Positions 24,484 to 31,629 of a stretch of 38,055 nt of DNA are shown here, piece by piece. Position 1 is the first letter of the stretch. Each line of letters starts with the position of its first letter. Under the pieces are notes generated by a model, which worked only from the letters and a program-made list of their open reading frames with translations, made no database searches and had not been told where the DNA came from. The stretch is taken from positions 1 through 38,055 of the forward strand of contig NZ_NUQE01000089.1 of NCBI RefSeq assembly GCF_002582035.1, read 5' to 3'. Source of the stretch: Bacillus pseudomycoides (lineage in GTDB: Bacteria; Bacillota; Bacilli; Bacillales; Bacillaceae_G). The translations under genes and the position numbers were made by a program.

Positions 24484-25671
24484 ATGTTACCAGATACCGT
24501 TCGTACTCCGAATAAAAAGAAAAAGTGGATTGTGATAGGAATTATTGCACTTATTGTAATTGTTGTTGCTGTAAATATTTTTATGATGCAAAGCAAGAAA
24601 AAAGGCAGCACAGCAGATGTGAAGTTTACAAAGGTGGAAGAACGTCAGCTGAATAATACAAAGTTGGTTTCTGGTCAAGTGAAACCAGCGAATATTGAAA
24701 GCTTCTATGCGGATATGACAAAAGGAAAAGTGAAAGATATTGCTGTAAAAGAAGGGCAAGAAGTGAACAAAGGGGACAAACTGTTCTCGTATGATAATGA
24801 AGAAATTAATCTGCAAATGCAGCAAGCAGAAATTGATCAAAAAATGGCTGTTATGCGCTATGATCAAGGACAGAAAACGATAGATTCATTGAAAAAAGAT
24901 ATTAAAAAAGCGAAAGATAGCGGAGCGGGGAAAGAGATAATTGAGCCGTTAGAATCGAAATTAGATGATCTTGAGATGACGCAAAAAGCAGCAGCTCTTG
25001 AAAAAGAAAAAGGAAACCTCCACATGGAAGAGCTGAAGAAAAAACAAGGTGAACTTACGATTTATAGTAATTTTACTGGTGTTGTACAAAAGCTTGATAA
25101 AGATGCAGCGCAAGGTTCCACGCAAGCAATGGGTGGCCAAGGAAAGCCATTTTTACAAATTGCCTCTAAAGATCCGTTCCAAGTTCAAGGAACATTAACA
25201 GAACTGCAAAAATCACAAATTCAAAAAGATCAAACTGTTACAGTGACTGCAAAAGCAGCACCGAAGAAAACATGGACTGGAAAAATTACAGAAGTAAGCG
25301 AATATCCAACAAGCGCTGACGCTAATACACAAGCTTTGGCAGGCGGAGAAGCAGGACAAAATATGTCTTATTATACATATAAAGCAACGCTCGACTCACA
25401 AGATGGATTATCACCGGGATATCATGTATCACTGCAAGTAAATTTAGAGAATAAGAAAATGGTTGCAGTTCCTCGTAAGAGTATTGTAGAGGAAAAAGAC
25501 GATGCATTTGTGTATGTAGAAGATAAAGGAAAGCTTCGCAAGCAAGCGGTGAAGAAAGGTTCAAGTGACGGAGATTGGGTAGAAGTGCTTGAAGGCGTAA
25601 CAGTAGGACAAAAGGTGGTTGAAAATCCTTCCGATAAAGTGTTTGACGGAATGGAAGTGAAGGGAAAATGA
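24484..25671 (+). CDS. Membrane fusion (HlyD/MacA-like) adaptor subunit, YknX-like
   Basis: This 395-residue protein has RBS AAAAGGAG. It has an N-terminal membrane anchor (about 18-36), a lipoyl-like half at about 60-100 (VKEGQEVNKGDKLFSYDN), a coiled-coil hairpin at about 110-190 and the second lipoyl half (IYSNFTGVVQKLDKDA). Beta-barrel and membrane-proximal domains complete it. It sits outside the membrane and assembles with the following ATPase and permease. The stop overlaps the ATPase start by ATGA. Together with a Yip1 protein downstream, this matches B. subtilis YknWXYZ, which protects against the SdpC toxin. A CAAACGTTTG palindrome at 24261-24270 lies in the otherwise gene-free leader and might be an operator. 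Confidence 0.88.
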   Translation: MLPDTVRTPNKKKKWIVIGIIALIVIVVAVNIFMMQSKKKGSTADVKFTKVEERQLNNTKLVSGQVKPANIESFYADMTKGKVKDIAVKEGQEVNKGDKLFSYDNEEINLQMQQAEIDQKMAVMRYDQGQKTIDSLKKDIKKAKDSGAGKEIIEPLESKLDDLEMTQKAAALEKEKGNLHMEELKKKQGELTIYSNFTGVVQKLDKDAAQGSTQAMGGQGKPFLQIASKDPFQVQGTLTELQKSQIQKDQTVTVTAKAAPKKTWTGKITEVSEYPTSADANTQALAGGEAGQNMSYYTYKATLDSQDGLSPGYHVSLQVNLENKKMVAVPRKSIVEEKDDAFVYVEDKGKLRKQAVKKGSSDGDWVEVLEGVTVGQKVVENPSDKVFDGMEVKGK

Positions 25672-26348
25672 TTACCTTAAACAACATTTATAAAACGTAT
25701 TATCAAGGGAGCTTAGCTGTGCCCATTTTACATGATATTAGTTTAAAGATTAATAGCGGTGAGTTCGTTTCTATTATGGGACCGTCTGGATCGGGGAAAT
25801 CGACGCTTATGAATATTATCGGTTGTCTCGATCGTCCAACAGAAGGTGCATATATGCTGAATGACGTGAATATTTTAACAGCAGACGAGTCAAAGTTGGC
25901 ACTCATTCGAAATGAATATATCGGCTTTGTGTTTCAGCATTTTAATTTATTGCCTCGTCTTTCGGCAGTAGAAAATGTGGAGCTGCCCCTTATATATGGC
26001 GGTATGAAGAAAGCGGAGCGCCGTCAAAGAGCATTAGAGGCGTTAGAGAAGGTTGGATTAGCAGAGCGCGTGCATCACTTGCCAAATGAATTATCAGGTG
26101 GACAAAAGCAGCGCGTGGCGATTGCGCGTGCAATTGCGAACAATCCAACGTTTATTATGGCTGATGAACCAACAGGTGCGCTCGACACGAAATCGGGTGA
26201 GCAAGTTATGAATATTTTCACTCAGCTTAATAAAGAAGGTACAACAATTGTTATGGTTACACATGAAGAGGAAGTTGCTGCGTATTCGTCTCGTCGTATT
26301 GTACTCAGAGATGGAAGAATTACAGAAGATAGAAGGTGGGCCGTATGA
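25668..26348 (+). CDS. ABC transporter ATPase, MacB/LolD type, YknY-like
   Basis: This 226-residue ATPase has Walker A GPSGSGKS (38-45), Q-loop Gln90, signature LSGGQ (142-146), Walker B with Glu167 and H-loop His199. The family-typical [22 protein letters not shown] and ADEPTGALD stretches place it in the MacB/LolD/FtsE group that powers mechanotransmission-type transporters. It overlaps both neighbours by 4 nt (ATGA), so the three subunits are translationally coupled. It acts on the cytoplasmic face of the membrane. Confidence 0.95.
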   Translation: MITLNNIYKTYYQGSLAVPILHDISLKINSGEFVSIMGPSGSGKSTLMNIIGCLDRPTEGAYMLNDVNILTADESKLALIRNEYIGFVFQHFNLLPRLSAVENVELPLIYGGMKKAERRQRALEALEKVGLAERVHHLPNELSGGQKQRVAIARAIANNPTFIMADEPTGALDTKSGEQVMNIFTQLNKEGTTIVMVTHEEEVAAYSSRRIVLRDGRITEDRRWAV

Positions 26349-27544
26349 GTTTACTAGATAGTATTAAAATTGCGCTTTCTTCTATTCTAGCTCATAAACT
26401 GCGGTCCGCACTGACGATGCTTGGGATTATTATCGGTGTTGGTTCTATTATTACCGTCGTTGCTATCGGGCAAGGTGGGGAAGCGATGCTGAAGTCACAA
26501 TTTGCTGGTGCAGGTAATAATGTCATTCCAATTCAGTTTCAGTCGGATATTAATGATCCATTTGCAGCGGGAATGGGAGAACGTCCTCAATTAACAGATG
26601 AAGATATTCTTGAACTGAAACAAGTGCCAGAGATTGCTCATGTTGTTACGACAAATGTAAGCATGGAACCGCTTGATATTAATGATAAAAAGGATATGAC
26701 AAATATTATCGGACTTGATAGTGAATATTTTGCAGTAAATAAAATCAAATTGATTGAAGGCCGCTCTTTAAATGAAGGTGACGTTGAGCATGGTAATAAC
26801 GTTGCGATGATTAGTACGAAAGCAAAGGATATGTTTTATCCGAAAGAAAATCCTGTTGGAAAAATTATCGAGTTAAAGGGTCAGCCATTGCAAATTATTG
26901 GGGTATATAAATCTGATAATGAATTTATGGGCATGGGGATGTCGGAAATGTTAATTCCTATTTCACTTTGGCCAACGTTATATGGAAAAAGCGAAATTCA
27001 AAATATTGCGGTGCAGGCGAAAAGTGTGGATCAGCTACAAGAAGCAGGGAAAAAAGCAGTTGGCGTTTTAAATGACCGCAAATCAAATGATATTCCAGGT
27101 AAGTATGAAATTGTCGATCTTGAGAAAATGAAAGAAAGCATCTCGAAAGTAACAAGTATTATGACGATGATTATCGGCGGTATTGCTGGTATTTCTTTAG
27201 TCGTTGGCGGCATTGGCGTTATGAATATTATGCTTGTATCTGTTACAGAGCGTACGCGTGAAATTGGTGTTCGTAAAGCGCTCGGTGCAACGCGCGGAAA
27301 AATCTTGCTTCAATTCTTAATTGAGTCAGTGATGTTAACGCTTCTTGGCGGTCTTATCGGAATTGGCCTTGGTTACGGAGGCGCTTATATCGTTTCTGCC
27401 TTTGCGAAATGGCCACCGCTCGTTTCATGGGAAGTTGTACTTGGTGGTGTCCTATTCTCAATGACGCTCGGCATTGTTTTCGGCTTAATTCCGGCAAACA
27501 AAGCAGCGAAGCTCGATCCAATCGAAGCGCTGCGTTATGAATAA
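26345..27544 (+). CDS. FtsX/MacB-type permease, YknZ-like
   Basis: The protein has 399 residues from ATG 26345, which overlaps the ATPase stop; an in-frame GTG at 26336 lies in the RBS region (GAAGGTGG). It has one N-terminal membrane helix (about 17-42), a large extracytoplasmic domain (about 45-260) and three C-terminal helices (about 270-390). The conserved VTERTREIGVRKALGATRG coupling helix is of FtsX type. The length is close to that of B. subtilis YknZ. With the adaptor and ATPase it forms a MacAB-like machine. The substrate is probably a peptide or toxin (inference from the family). Confidence 0.93.
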   Translation: MSLLDSIKIALSSILAHKLRSALTMLGIIIGVGSIITVVAIGQGGEAMLKSQFAGAGNNVIPIQFQSDINDPFAAGMGERPQLTDEDILELKQVPEIAHVVTTNVSMEPLDINDKKDMTNIIGLDSEYFAVNKIKLIEGRSLNEGDVEHGNNVAMISTKAKDMFYPKENPVGKIIELKGQPLQIIGVYKSDNEFMGMGMSEMLIPISLWPTLYGKSEIQNIAVQAKSVDQLQEAGKKAVGVLNDRKSNDIPGKYEIVDLEKMKESISKVTSIMTMIIGGIAGISLVVGGIGVMNIMLVSVTERTREIGVRKALGATRGKILLQFLIESVMLTLLGGLIGIGLGYGGAYIVSAFAKWPPLVSWEVVLGGVLFSMTLGIVFGLIPANKAAKLDPIEALRYE

Positions 27545-27572
27545 CAGAAGGTTTTTATGTATCTCTTTATAA

Positions 27573-27640
27573 CACCCATTTCTTGTGGGTGGTTAATCTC
27601 TATTTATAAAAGTAGGGATTAACCACCCGTTAGAACGGGT
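27573..27640 (+). promoter_or_regulatory. Nested alternative hairpins between permease and Yip1 genes
   Basis: GGGTGGTTAATC (27587-27598) pairs perfectly with GATTAACCACCC (27617-27628). The same GGGTG can instead pair with an upstream CACCC (27573-27577), and the CCC at 27626-27628 can form a second small hairpin with ACGGG (27634-27638). No T-run follows. It may tune expression of the Yip1 gene or stabilise mRNA ends. Confidence 0.45.
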
Positions 27641-27664
27641 ATGAAATAAAAGGAGGTTTTATAT

Positions 27665-28339
27665 ATGGAAGCGAACGTAAATACGCAGAAGGTAAGTGGA
27701 GAGAAGCCCTCATTATTTGGAATGATTACCTCGCCTAGTTTGCAGTTTGAAAGAATGAAAAGTAATACACCCGTGTGGGGCGCGTTTTTCTTAATGGCTG
27801 TATTAGGCGGTCTTATCGGGGCTATGGCTACATATTTAGTTTCCACAGACCCTGCAGTTGTCGCAAAAAATAAAGAGCTTGGTTTTGAAATGCCTATAGC
27901 AGTCACATTAGGCACTGGATTTGTAATAGCATTCATTAGCATTATAGTTACATTCTTTATTGGTGCAGCTCTGTATAAAATACTTATGATGTTTATGAGC
28001 AATGATACGTCTTATAAGAAGTTATTAGCAATTACTGTTTATTCTAGTATTATTACAGTTATTGGTGGCATCATTAATATGGGATTAGCATGGATTCTTG
28101 GCGGAAATGGTCAAGAAATGTATACAGGATTAGGACCGGTATTTGCTTCTACTGGCGGCGTTGTACATGGCATTGCAAAATCATTTGAAGTTTTTGCGAT
28201 TTGGGGATTGGTTGTAACAGGATTAGGACTGCATATTACAGCAGGCTTAAGCAAGAAACAAGCGACAATCCTTGTTGTAATTTTCTTTATTATATCAGCG
28301 GGATTTGGCGCACTTGGTGGCTTAGTCCCAAAAATGTAA
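27665..28339 (+). CDS. Yip1 family membrane protein, YknW-like
   Basis: This 224-residue protein has a strong RBS (AAAGGAGG). After an N-terminal cytoplasmic stretch with the Yip1-type LFGMITSPSLQFERMKSN opening, about five membrane helices follow (residues about 37-60, 78-105, 118-145, 165-190 and 195-220). In B. subtilis the Yip1-domain protein YknW accompanies and helps assemble the YknXYZ transporter. Here the gene lies after the permease rather than before the adaptor. The family and the neighbourhood agree on the same role. Confidence 0.85.
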   Translation: MEANVNTQKVSGEKPSLFGMITSPSLQFERMKSNTPVWGAFFLMAVLGGLIGAMATYLVSTDPAVVAKNKELGFEMPIAVTLGTGFVIAFISIIVTFFIGAALYKILMMFMSNDTSYKKLLAITVYSSIITVIGGIINMGLAWILGGNGQEMYTGLGPVFASTGGVVHGIAKSFEVFAIWGLVVTGLGLHITAGLSKKQATILVVIFFIISAGFGALGGLVPKM

Positions 28340-28362
28340 TATAAGATCAAGATCATATTTAT

Positions 28363-28398
28363 AGAAACGGCTCATGTAGAGCCGTTTCTTTTTTTTTC
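28363..28398 (+). terminator. Terminator after the Yip1 gene
   Basis: AGAAACGGCTC/GAGCCGTTTCT is a perfect 11-bp stem followed by a long T-run. Confidence 0.95.
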
Positions 28399-28415
28399 GT
28401 ATATTGGCGCTGAAG

Positions 28416-28566
28416 ATAAAGTGAAACTTCCATTAGTGGGGGGCTTTCATCCCCCACTGATGGAAAGCTCTCACCAATCGGGCTTTTACGGGCAGTTATC
28501 CCCCACCTATCTTCTTCGCTTCTCTCAATCTTGAGGTGGGGGGGTACTGCCCGTTAATGCGGGAGA
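28416..28566 (+). repeat. Dispersed GC-rich palindromic repeat, copy A
   Basis: About 150 bp starting ATAAAGTGAAACTTCCATTA. Its first hairpin (28431-28463) pairs AGTGGGGG with CCCCCACT. A shared core CCAATCGGGCTTTTACGGGC follows, then a second hairpin (ACGGGCAGT..ACTGCCCGT) enclosing CCCCCACCT..AGGTGGGGG. The same element recurs inverted at 30657-30787 and in part at 29219-29268. It resembles the dispersed bcr-type repeats of the B. cereus group, but I cannot assign the class. The rest of the gap to 28740 is leader for the sigma-like gene; nothing else is recognised. Confidence 0.8.
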
Positions 28567-28740
28567 AAACTGTTATGGAATTTCACATAAGACTAGTGAA
28601 ATTTCAAATGCTGCGTAGGTAAATTTGAAATTCTGTTTGGCTATCATGAAATGCATTGCGGTGAAGGCTGTCATGTTTTTTTATAAGGTAAAGGTACCGC
28701 GGAATAACAAAGAGGCATGCCTTTTGGAAATGGGCCAAAC

Positions 28741-29217
28741 ATGAAGCCAGTTACCTTTACAGAAACAGTAGCACTGTATGAGGGGATGATCAGAAATCAA
28801 ATGAGGAAGCTTTGTATTTACCGAGATTATGAAGAGTATTATCAATGCGGACTCATTGCGCTTTGGCGAGCGTATGACAAATACGATGAAGAGAAGGGGA
28901 GTTTTCCGGCATATGCGCTTGTAACGGTGCGCGGTTATTTGTTAGCGCAGTTAAAGAAGGAGCGTCGTTTGCAAGACCGGGAAACTTGCACGGAGCAAAA
29001 TATATTAGAAAATATAGGCGGTGAAGAGAAGCAGACGGAAGTGTTTGAATATATGAGTATGCTAGGGGCGAAAGAAAGGTTTGTTCTACTGGAGCATTTC
29101 TACGGGGGAAAGAAGATGCATGAGATTGCAACTGAGCTAGGCATGACTTATCATCAAGTACGCTGGATATATCGGCAAGCAATGAAAGAAATGCGGGTGT
29201 ACGCAGCAAAAAAATGA
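28741..29217 (+). CDS. Small sigma-70 family RNA polymerase sigma factor
   Basis: The protein has 158 residues from ATG 28741; an upstream in-frame ATG at 28717 has AGAGG only one base away, so I prefer the later start. Region 2 lies at about residues 12-75 (EEYYQCGLIALWRAYDKYDEEKG, then FPAYALVTVRGYL). Region 4 lies at about 100-155 (helix-turn-helix MHEIATELGMTYHQVRWIYRQAM). The architecture is ECF-like. No anti-sigma partner is adjacent. A repeat copy begins right after the stop codon. Target genes are unknown. Confidence 0.85.
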   Translation: MKPVTFTETVALYEGMIRNQMRKLCIYRDYEEYYQCGLIALWRAYDKYDEEKGSFPAYALVTVRGYLLAQLKKERRLQDRETCTEQNILENIGGEEKQTEVFEYMSMLGAKERFVLLEHFYGGKKMHEIATELGMTYHQVRWIYRQAMKEMRVYAAKK

Positions 29218-29218
29218 A

Positions 29219-29268
29219 TGAAAGTAAAACTTCCATCAGTGGGGGGGCTCTTCATCTCCCACTGATGA
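29219..29268 (+). repeat. Dispersed palindromic repeat, partial copy B
   Basis: This starts immediately after the sigma-gene stop with GAAAGTAAAACTTCCATCAG and contains only the first hairpin (CATCAGTGGG..CCCACTGATG). It matches the beginning of copies A and C. Confidence 0.7.
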
Positions 29269-29300
29269 AAAGGAGGCAACATATGAAGTTGTCTCCTTTT
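29268..29300. terminator. Bidirectional terminator between the sigma-like gene and comK
   Basis: AAAAGGAGGCAAC pairs with GTTGTCTCCTTTT, with one G-T pair, around ATATGAA. It can end both convergent genes. Confidence 0.85.
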
Positions 29301-29310
29301 ACTATATATA

Positions 29311-29793
29311 TTAACTTTTGTCATGGTATCGATCTAGAAGGTTGAGCTTCGCTAAAATATGACCAGCTTTTATCCATTGAAGCTCCATTTGGCGGAAACT
29401 AATCGGAAAAATTTGTGTCGTGCCGTTACGGAAATAGACGTTTGTGTGCTGAGACTCATGACGTTCAAGTTTTTCAATATGAGCATAGAATAACCAGGAG
29501 CATGACCAAGATGAAGGTGATCTTGTAGGAATAGCACAAATATAGTGTTGATGATCAATAGGAATTGGAATGTTTTGTTTAAACTGACAACAGTTTCGAA
29601 TGGCTAATCGTTTTCCTTCATAGGTAGAGTAGGTTCTCGTAAGACAACTTTCCTGAATGAGCTGCAATGGTGTTTTTGCTGAGAAGAAGGTTCCTCGTGT
29701 GTCCAAAATTCTTGTCCGGTAAAATGGATGAGCATATGGTTCAAGTGCCATTGTATGTGCTGAAATTTCATACCGATCAGCTAATTCAGTCAA
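29311..29793 (-). CDS. comK: Competence transcription factor ComK (short form)
   Basis: This 160-residue protein starts at TTG, with GGAGG 8 nt upstream. Similarity to B. subtilis ComK spans the whole length. FYAHIEKLERHESQHTNVYF and NGTTQIFPISF correspond to ISHVHVKEFKATEFDDTEVTF and NGKTMELPISY. ComK binds AT-boxes in the minor groove and switches on DNA-uptake genes. B. subtilis ComK has 192 residues; here about 30 C-terminal residues are missing, so self-association or degradation control may differ. B. cereus-group genomes carry two comK paralogues, and this could be either one. I found no clean AAAA-N5-TTTT pair upstream. Confidence 0.85.
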   Translation of the reverse strand: MTELADRYEISAHTMALEPYAHPFYRTRILDTRGTFFSAKTPLQLIQESCLTRTYSTYEGKRLAIRNCCQFKQNIPIPIDHQHYICAIPTRSPSSWSCSWLFYAHIEKLERHESQHTNVYFRNGTTQIFPISFRQMELQWIKAGHILAKLNLLDRYHDKS

Positions 29794-29998
29794 TGTAAAA
29801 GCCTCCTCATATTATTTTATGGATTACGTTTCTAATTATAAAACCACAATATAAAGATAATTTAAAATATTTGTAAATTCATGTTAAATATTGGGTTCCT
29901 TTTTCGTGATTTTGTTTAGATTGTGGTATCATTCGGGTTGTCTAATTTGCAATGAAATTTCATATAGATAAAAATAGAAAATATAGGCGGTGAAAAAT

Positions 29999-30388
29999 AT
30001 GAAATGGAAATATGTGTTTCTCGCTTTGGCTCTCGTGCTTCTCGTATATTTGGCTAATAGTAATCCCAGCAAAGGAGACTATACGGACTGGGCAGCGAAG
30101 CAGCTTATGACGCGAAATGATATTCATAAGAAATTAACGGAAATAGAGAAAGAAGACCAAGAAGGACTTTTTGGCGAATTAGCTACAATGGGAAAGAAAC
30201 TAGCAAAGAAATATGTAGAACCGCAAGTTGGCGTATTGATTGACCACTATACGAAGCGGAATGATTATATTTTTTTCTCGACATATACAACAGAATTTAC
30301 GATAGGAAAAGAAAATTATAAATATGTTTCAGTTGGTCTTTCAAATATCTTTATACCAATTGAAATGCCAAAAAAGAAAGAGGAGTAG
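29999..30388 (+). CDS. DUF4359-like membrane-anchored or secreted protein
   Basis: The protein has 129 residues from ATG 29999; GTG 29990 lies within the RBS (AGGCGGTGA). An N-terminal hydrophobic segment (about 4-20, KYVFLALALVLLVYLAN) is an anchor or signal peptide. The outer domain reads YTDWAAKQLMTR, then GLFGELATMGKKLAKKYVEP and KRNDYIFFSTYTTEF. This pattern fits DUF4359, of unknown function. It is divergent from comK and ends at its own terminator. Confidence 0.7.
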   Translation: MKWKYVFLALALVLLVYLANSNPSKGDYTDWAAKQLMTRNDIHKKLTEIEKEDQEGLFGELATMGKKLAKKYVEPQVGVLIDHYTKRNDYIFFSTYTTEFTIGKENYKYVSVGLSNIFIPIEMPKKKEE

Positions 30389-30418
30389 CCGTGTACGGTA
30401 ACTCCTCTTTCTTTTTAA
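30381..30418 (+). terminator. Terminator after the DUF4359-like gene
   Basis: GAGGAGTAGCCGTGTACGGTAACTCCTC forms an imperfect stem with a T-rich tail. It also faces the convergent DUF2922 gene. Confidence 0.75.
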
Positions 30419-30634
30419 CTATGCGTTGATGTTTACTTCGGAGATGTTCTTTTCGACAATACGTGCTCCTTTTTTACGAGCATATTGCCCAAGTGTGAGA
30501 AAGATGTCAGACGATACAATCGTATCCATGACACTATTTACGGTTTGTTCGTTTACAGGTGTAATTGGATTCTCGATAGAAAAAGTTGTCGTTTTACCGT
30601 CTTCTTTTAAGAAAATGAGTTCTAGTACTTCCAT
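30419..30634 (-). CDS. DUF2922 family protein
   Basis: This 71-residue protein has RBS GGAGG before its ATG. The pattern LELIFLKEDGKTTTFSIENP, then VNSVMDTIVSSDIF and GARIVEKNIS is the DUF2922 signature. The family has no known function. In many Bacillus genomes it is encoded beside a DUF1659 protein, as here (next gene upstream on the same strand). A palindromic repeat now separates the two genes. Confidence 0.85.
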   Translation of the reverse strand: MEVLELIFLKEDGKTTTFSIENPITPVNEQTVNSVMDTIVSSDIFLTLGQYARKKGARIVEKNISEVNINA

Positions 30635-30656
30635 CTGTTATAGCCTCCTTTTGTTA

Positions 30657-30787
30657 TCCCGCTATTCGCGGGCAGTAAAAGCTAGAGATGAGCGGGGAAG
30701 CAAACTGCCCGTAAAAGCCCGATTGGTTCAACTAACTATCAGTGGGGGGATGAAGAAAATCCCCACTGATGGAAGTTTCACTTTATT
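30657..30787 (-). repeat. Dispersed palindromic repeat, copy C (inverted relative to A)
   Basis: Read on the minus strand it starts AATAAAGTGAAACTTCCATC, forms the same first hairpin (CATCAGTGGGG..CCCCACTGAT) and shares the core CCAATCGGGCTTTTACGGGC. It ends ACTGCCCGCGAATAGCGGG. Its internal part differs from copy A. It begins at the DUF1659 stop codon and lies between the two co-oriented genes. Confidence 0.8.
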
Positions 30788-31007
30788 GGTTAGATACGTC
30801 GGTTGTGCTTACAAGCTGAACTGCATCAAGCTTATGCTGCTGTAAAGATGCAATTGCAGTTGCGACTTCGTGCACCTTGTTTAAATCCGCATTTGTTTTT
30901 ACATTTCTAAATTGTTTGCTTTTCATGATGGCTTTACCGTTTTTGTCTGTGCCGCCATTTAGGACAAGACGTAAGCTCATATCAGATACAATCGTTTGAA
31001 TCGCCAT
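30783..31007 (-). CDS. DUF1659 family protein
   Basis: The protein has 74 residues from the ATG at 31007, chosen because a near-perfect AAGGAGGTGATAC stands 7 nt upstream. The sequence MAIQTIVSDMSLRLVLNGG, KAIMKSKQFRNVKTNAD and LQQHKLDAVQLV fits DUF1659. The function is unknown; it is a partner of the DUF2922 gene. The stop codon coincides with the edge of repeat copy C, so the repeat is inserted exactly at the gene end. Confidence 0.85.
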   Translation of the reverse strand: MAIQTIVSDMSLRLVLNGGTDKNGKAIMKSKQFRNVKTNADLNKVHEVATAIASLQQHKLDAVQLVSTTDVSNQ

Positions 31008-31118
31008 GTGTATCACCTCCTTTTCGTCTTATATATAGGAGGTAAAGTCATATTTTTGGCGTGAATTTTTTTCTTTTTTTTGGTACGCTTGAAAGAAAGA
31101 GGACAAGGAGTTTCAAAT

Positions 31119-31610
31119 ATGAATCGTAAGTGGTTATTCTGGATTCCCGTTTTATTATGGATGGGAGTCATTTTTTATTCTTCTTCTCAGCCGTATACGA
31201 AGCAAGATATGCGTTCGGATATCACAAAATATGTGAATGATGAGTGGGTGACAGAACATTTTTCATGGGTATCCATTGATTATGGAGGCGGTACACCTGT
31301 TAGCATTGCCAACAAAGGGGTAGGCGGTTTTATCGAATTTTTTATTCGTAAAGGTGCTCATTTTACTGTGTTTGGTATGCTTGGGGCACTGTCGTATATT
31401 GCTTTATTGCAGTATGGCCTTAGGCGAAAGGAAGCTTTTGGGTTTGCGCTGCTTCTCGTCGCTGCCTATGCGGGATTTGATGAAATTCATCAATCCTTTA
31501 CAGGTGACCGTACACCAATGTGGCAAGATTCTTTATTAGATACGTGCGGTGGTTTCACGGGGATTGTAATAAGCAGTTTTGTTTGGAAAAAGAAAAAGGA
31601 GCTGAAATAG
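31119..31610 (+). CDS. VanZ family membrane protein
   Basis: The protein has 163 residues from ATG 31119 (RBS AAGGAG); an upstream in-frame start at 31080 has no RBS. Four hydrophobic helices are visible. The motifs FYSSSQPY, FFIRKGAHFTVFGMLG and FDEIHQSFTGDRTPMWQDSLLDT are typical of VanZ-like proteins. Some relatives influence teicoplanin resistance; the role here is unknown. It is convergent with the helicase gene and shares a terminator with it. Confidence 0.88.
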   Translation: MNRKWLFWIPVLLWMGVIFYSSSQPYTKQDMRSDITKYVNDEWVTEHFSWVSIDYGGGTPVSIANKGVGGFIEFFIRKGAHFTVFGMLGALSYIALLQYGLRRKEAFGFALLLVAAYAGFDEIHQSFTGDRTPMWQDSLLDTCGGFTGIVISSFVWKKKKELK

Positions 31611-31620
31611 CTCCTTTTTC
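31591..31620. terminator. Bidirectional terminator
   Basis: AAAAAGGAGCT / AGCTCCTTTTT is a perfect stem around GAAAT. It includes the last codons of the VanZ gene and separates it from the convergent helicase gene. Confidence 0.9.
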
Positions 31621-31629
31621 TTCATATAT

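Noticed and set aside
28416-30787. CRISPR array
   Set aside because: The repeats are few, ~50-150 bp, inverted and unevenly spaced by whole genes. No cas genes are present.
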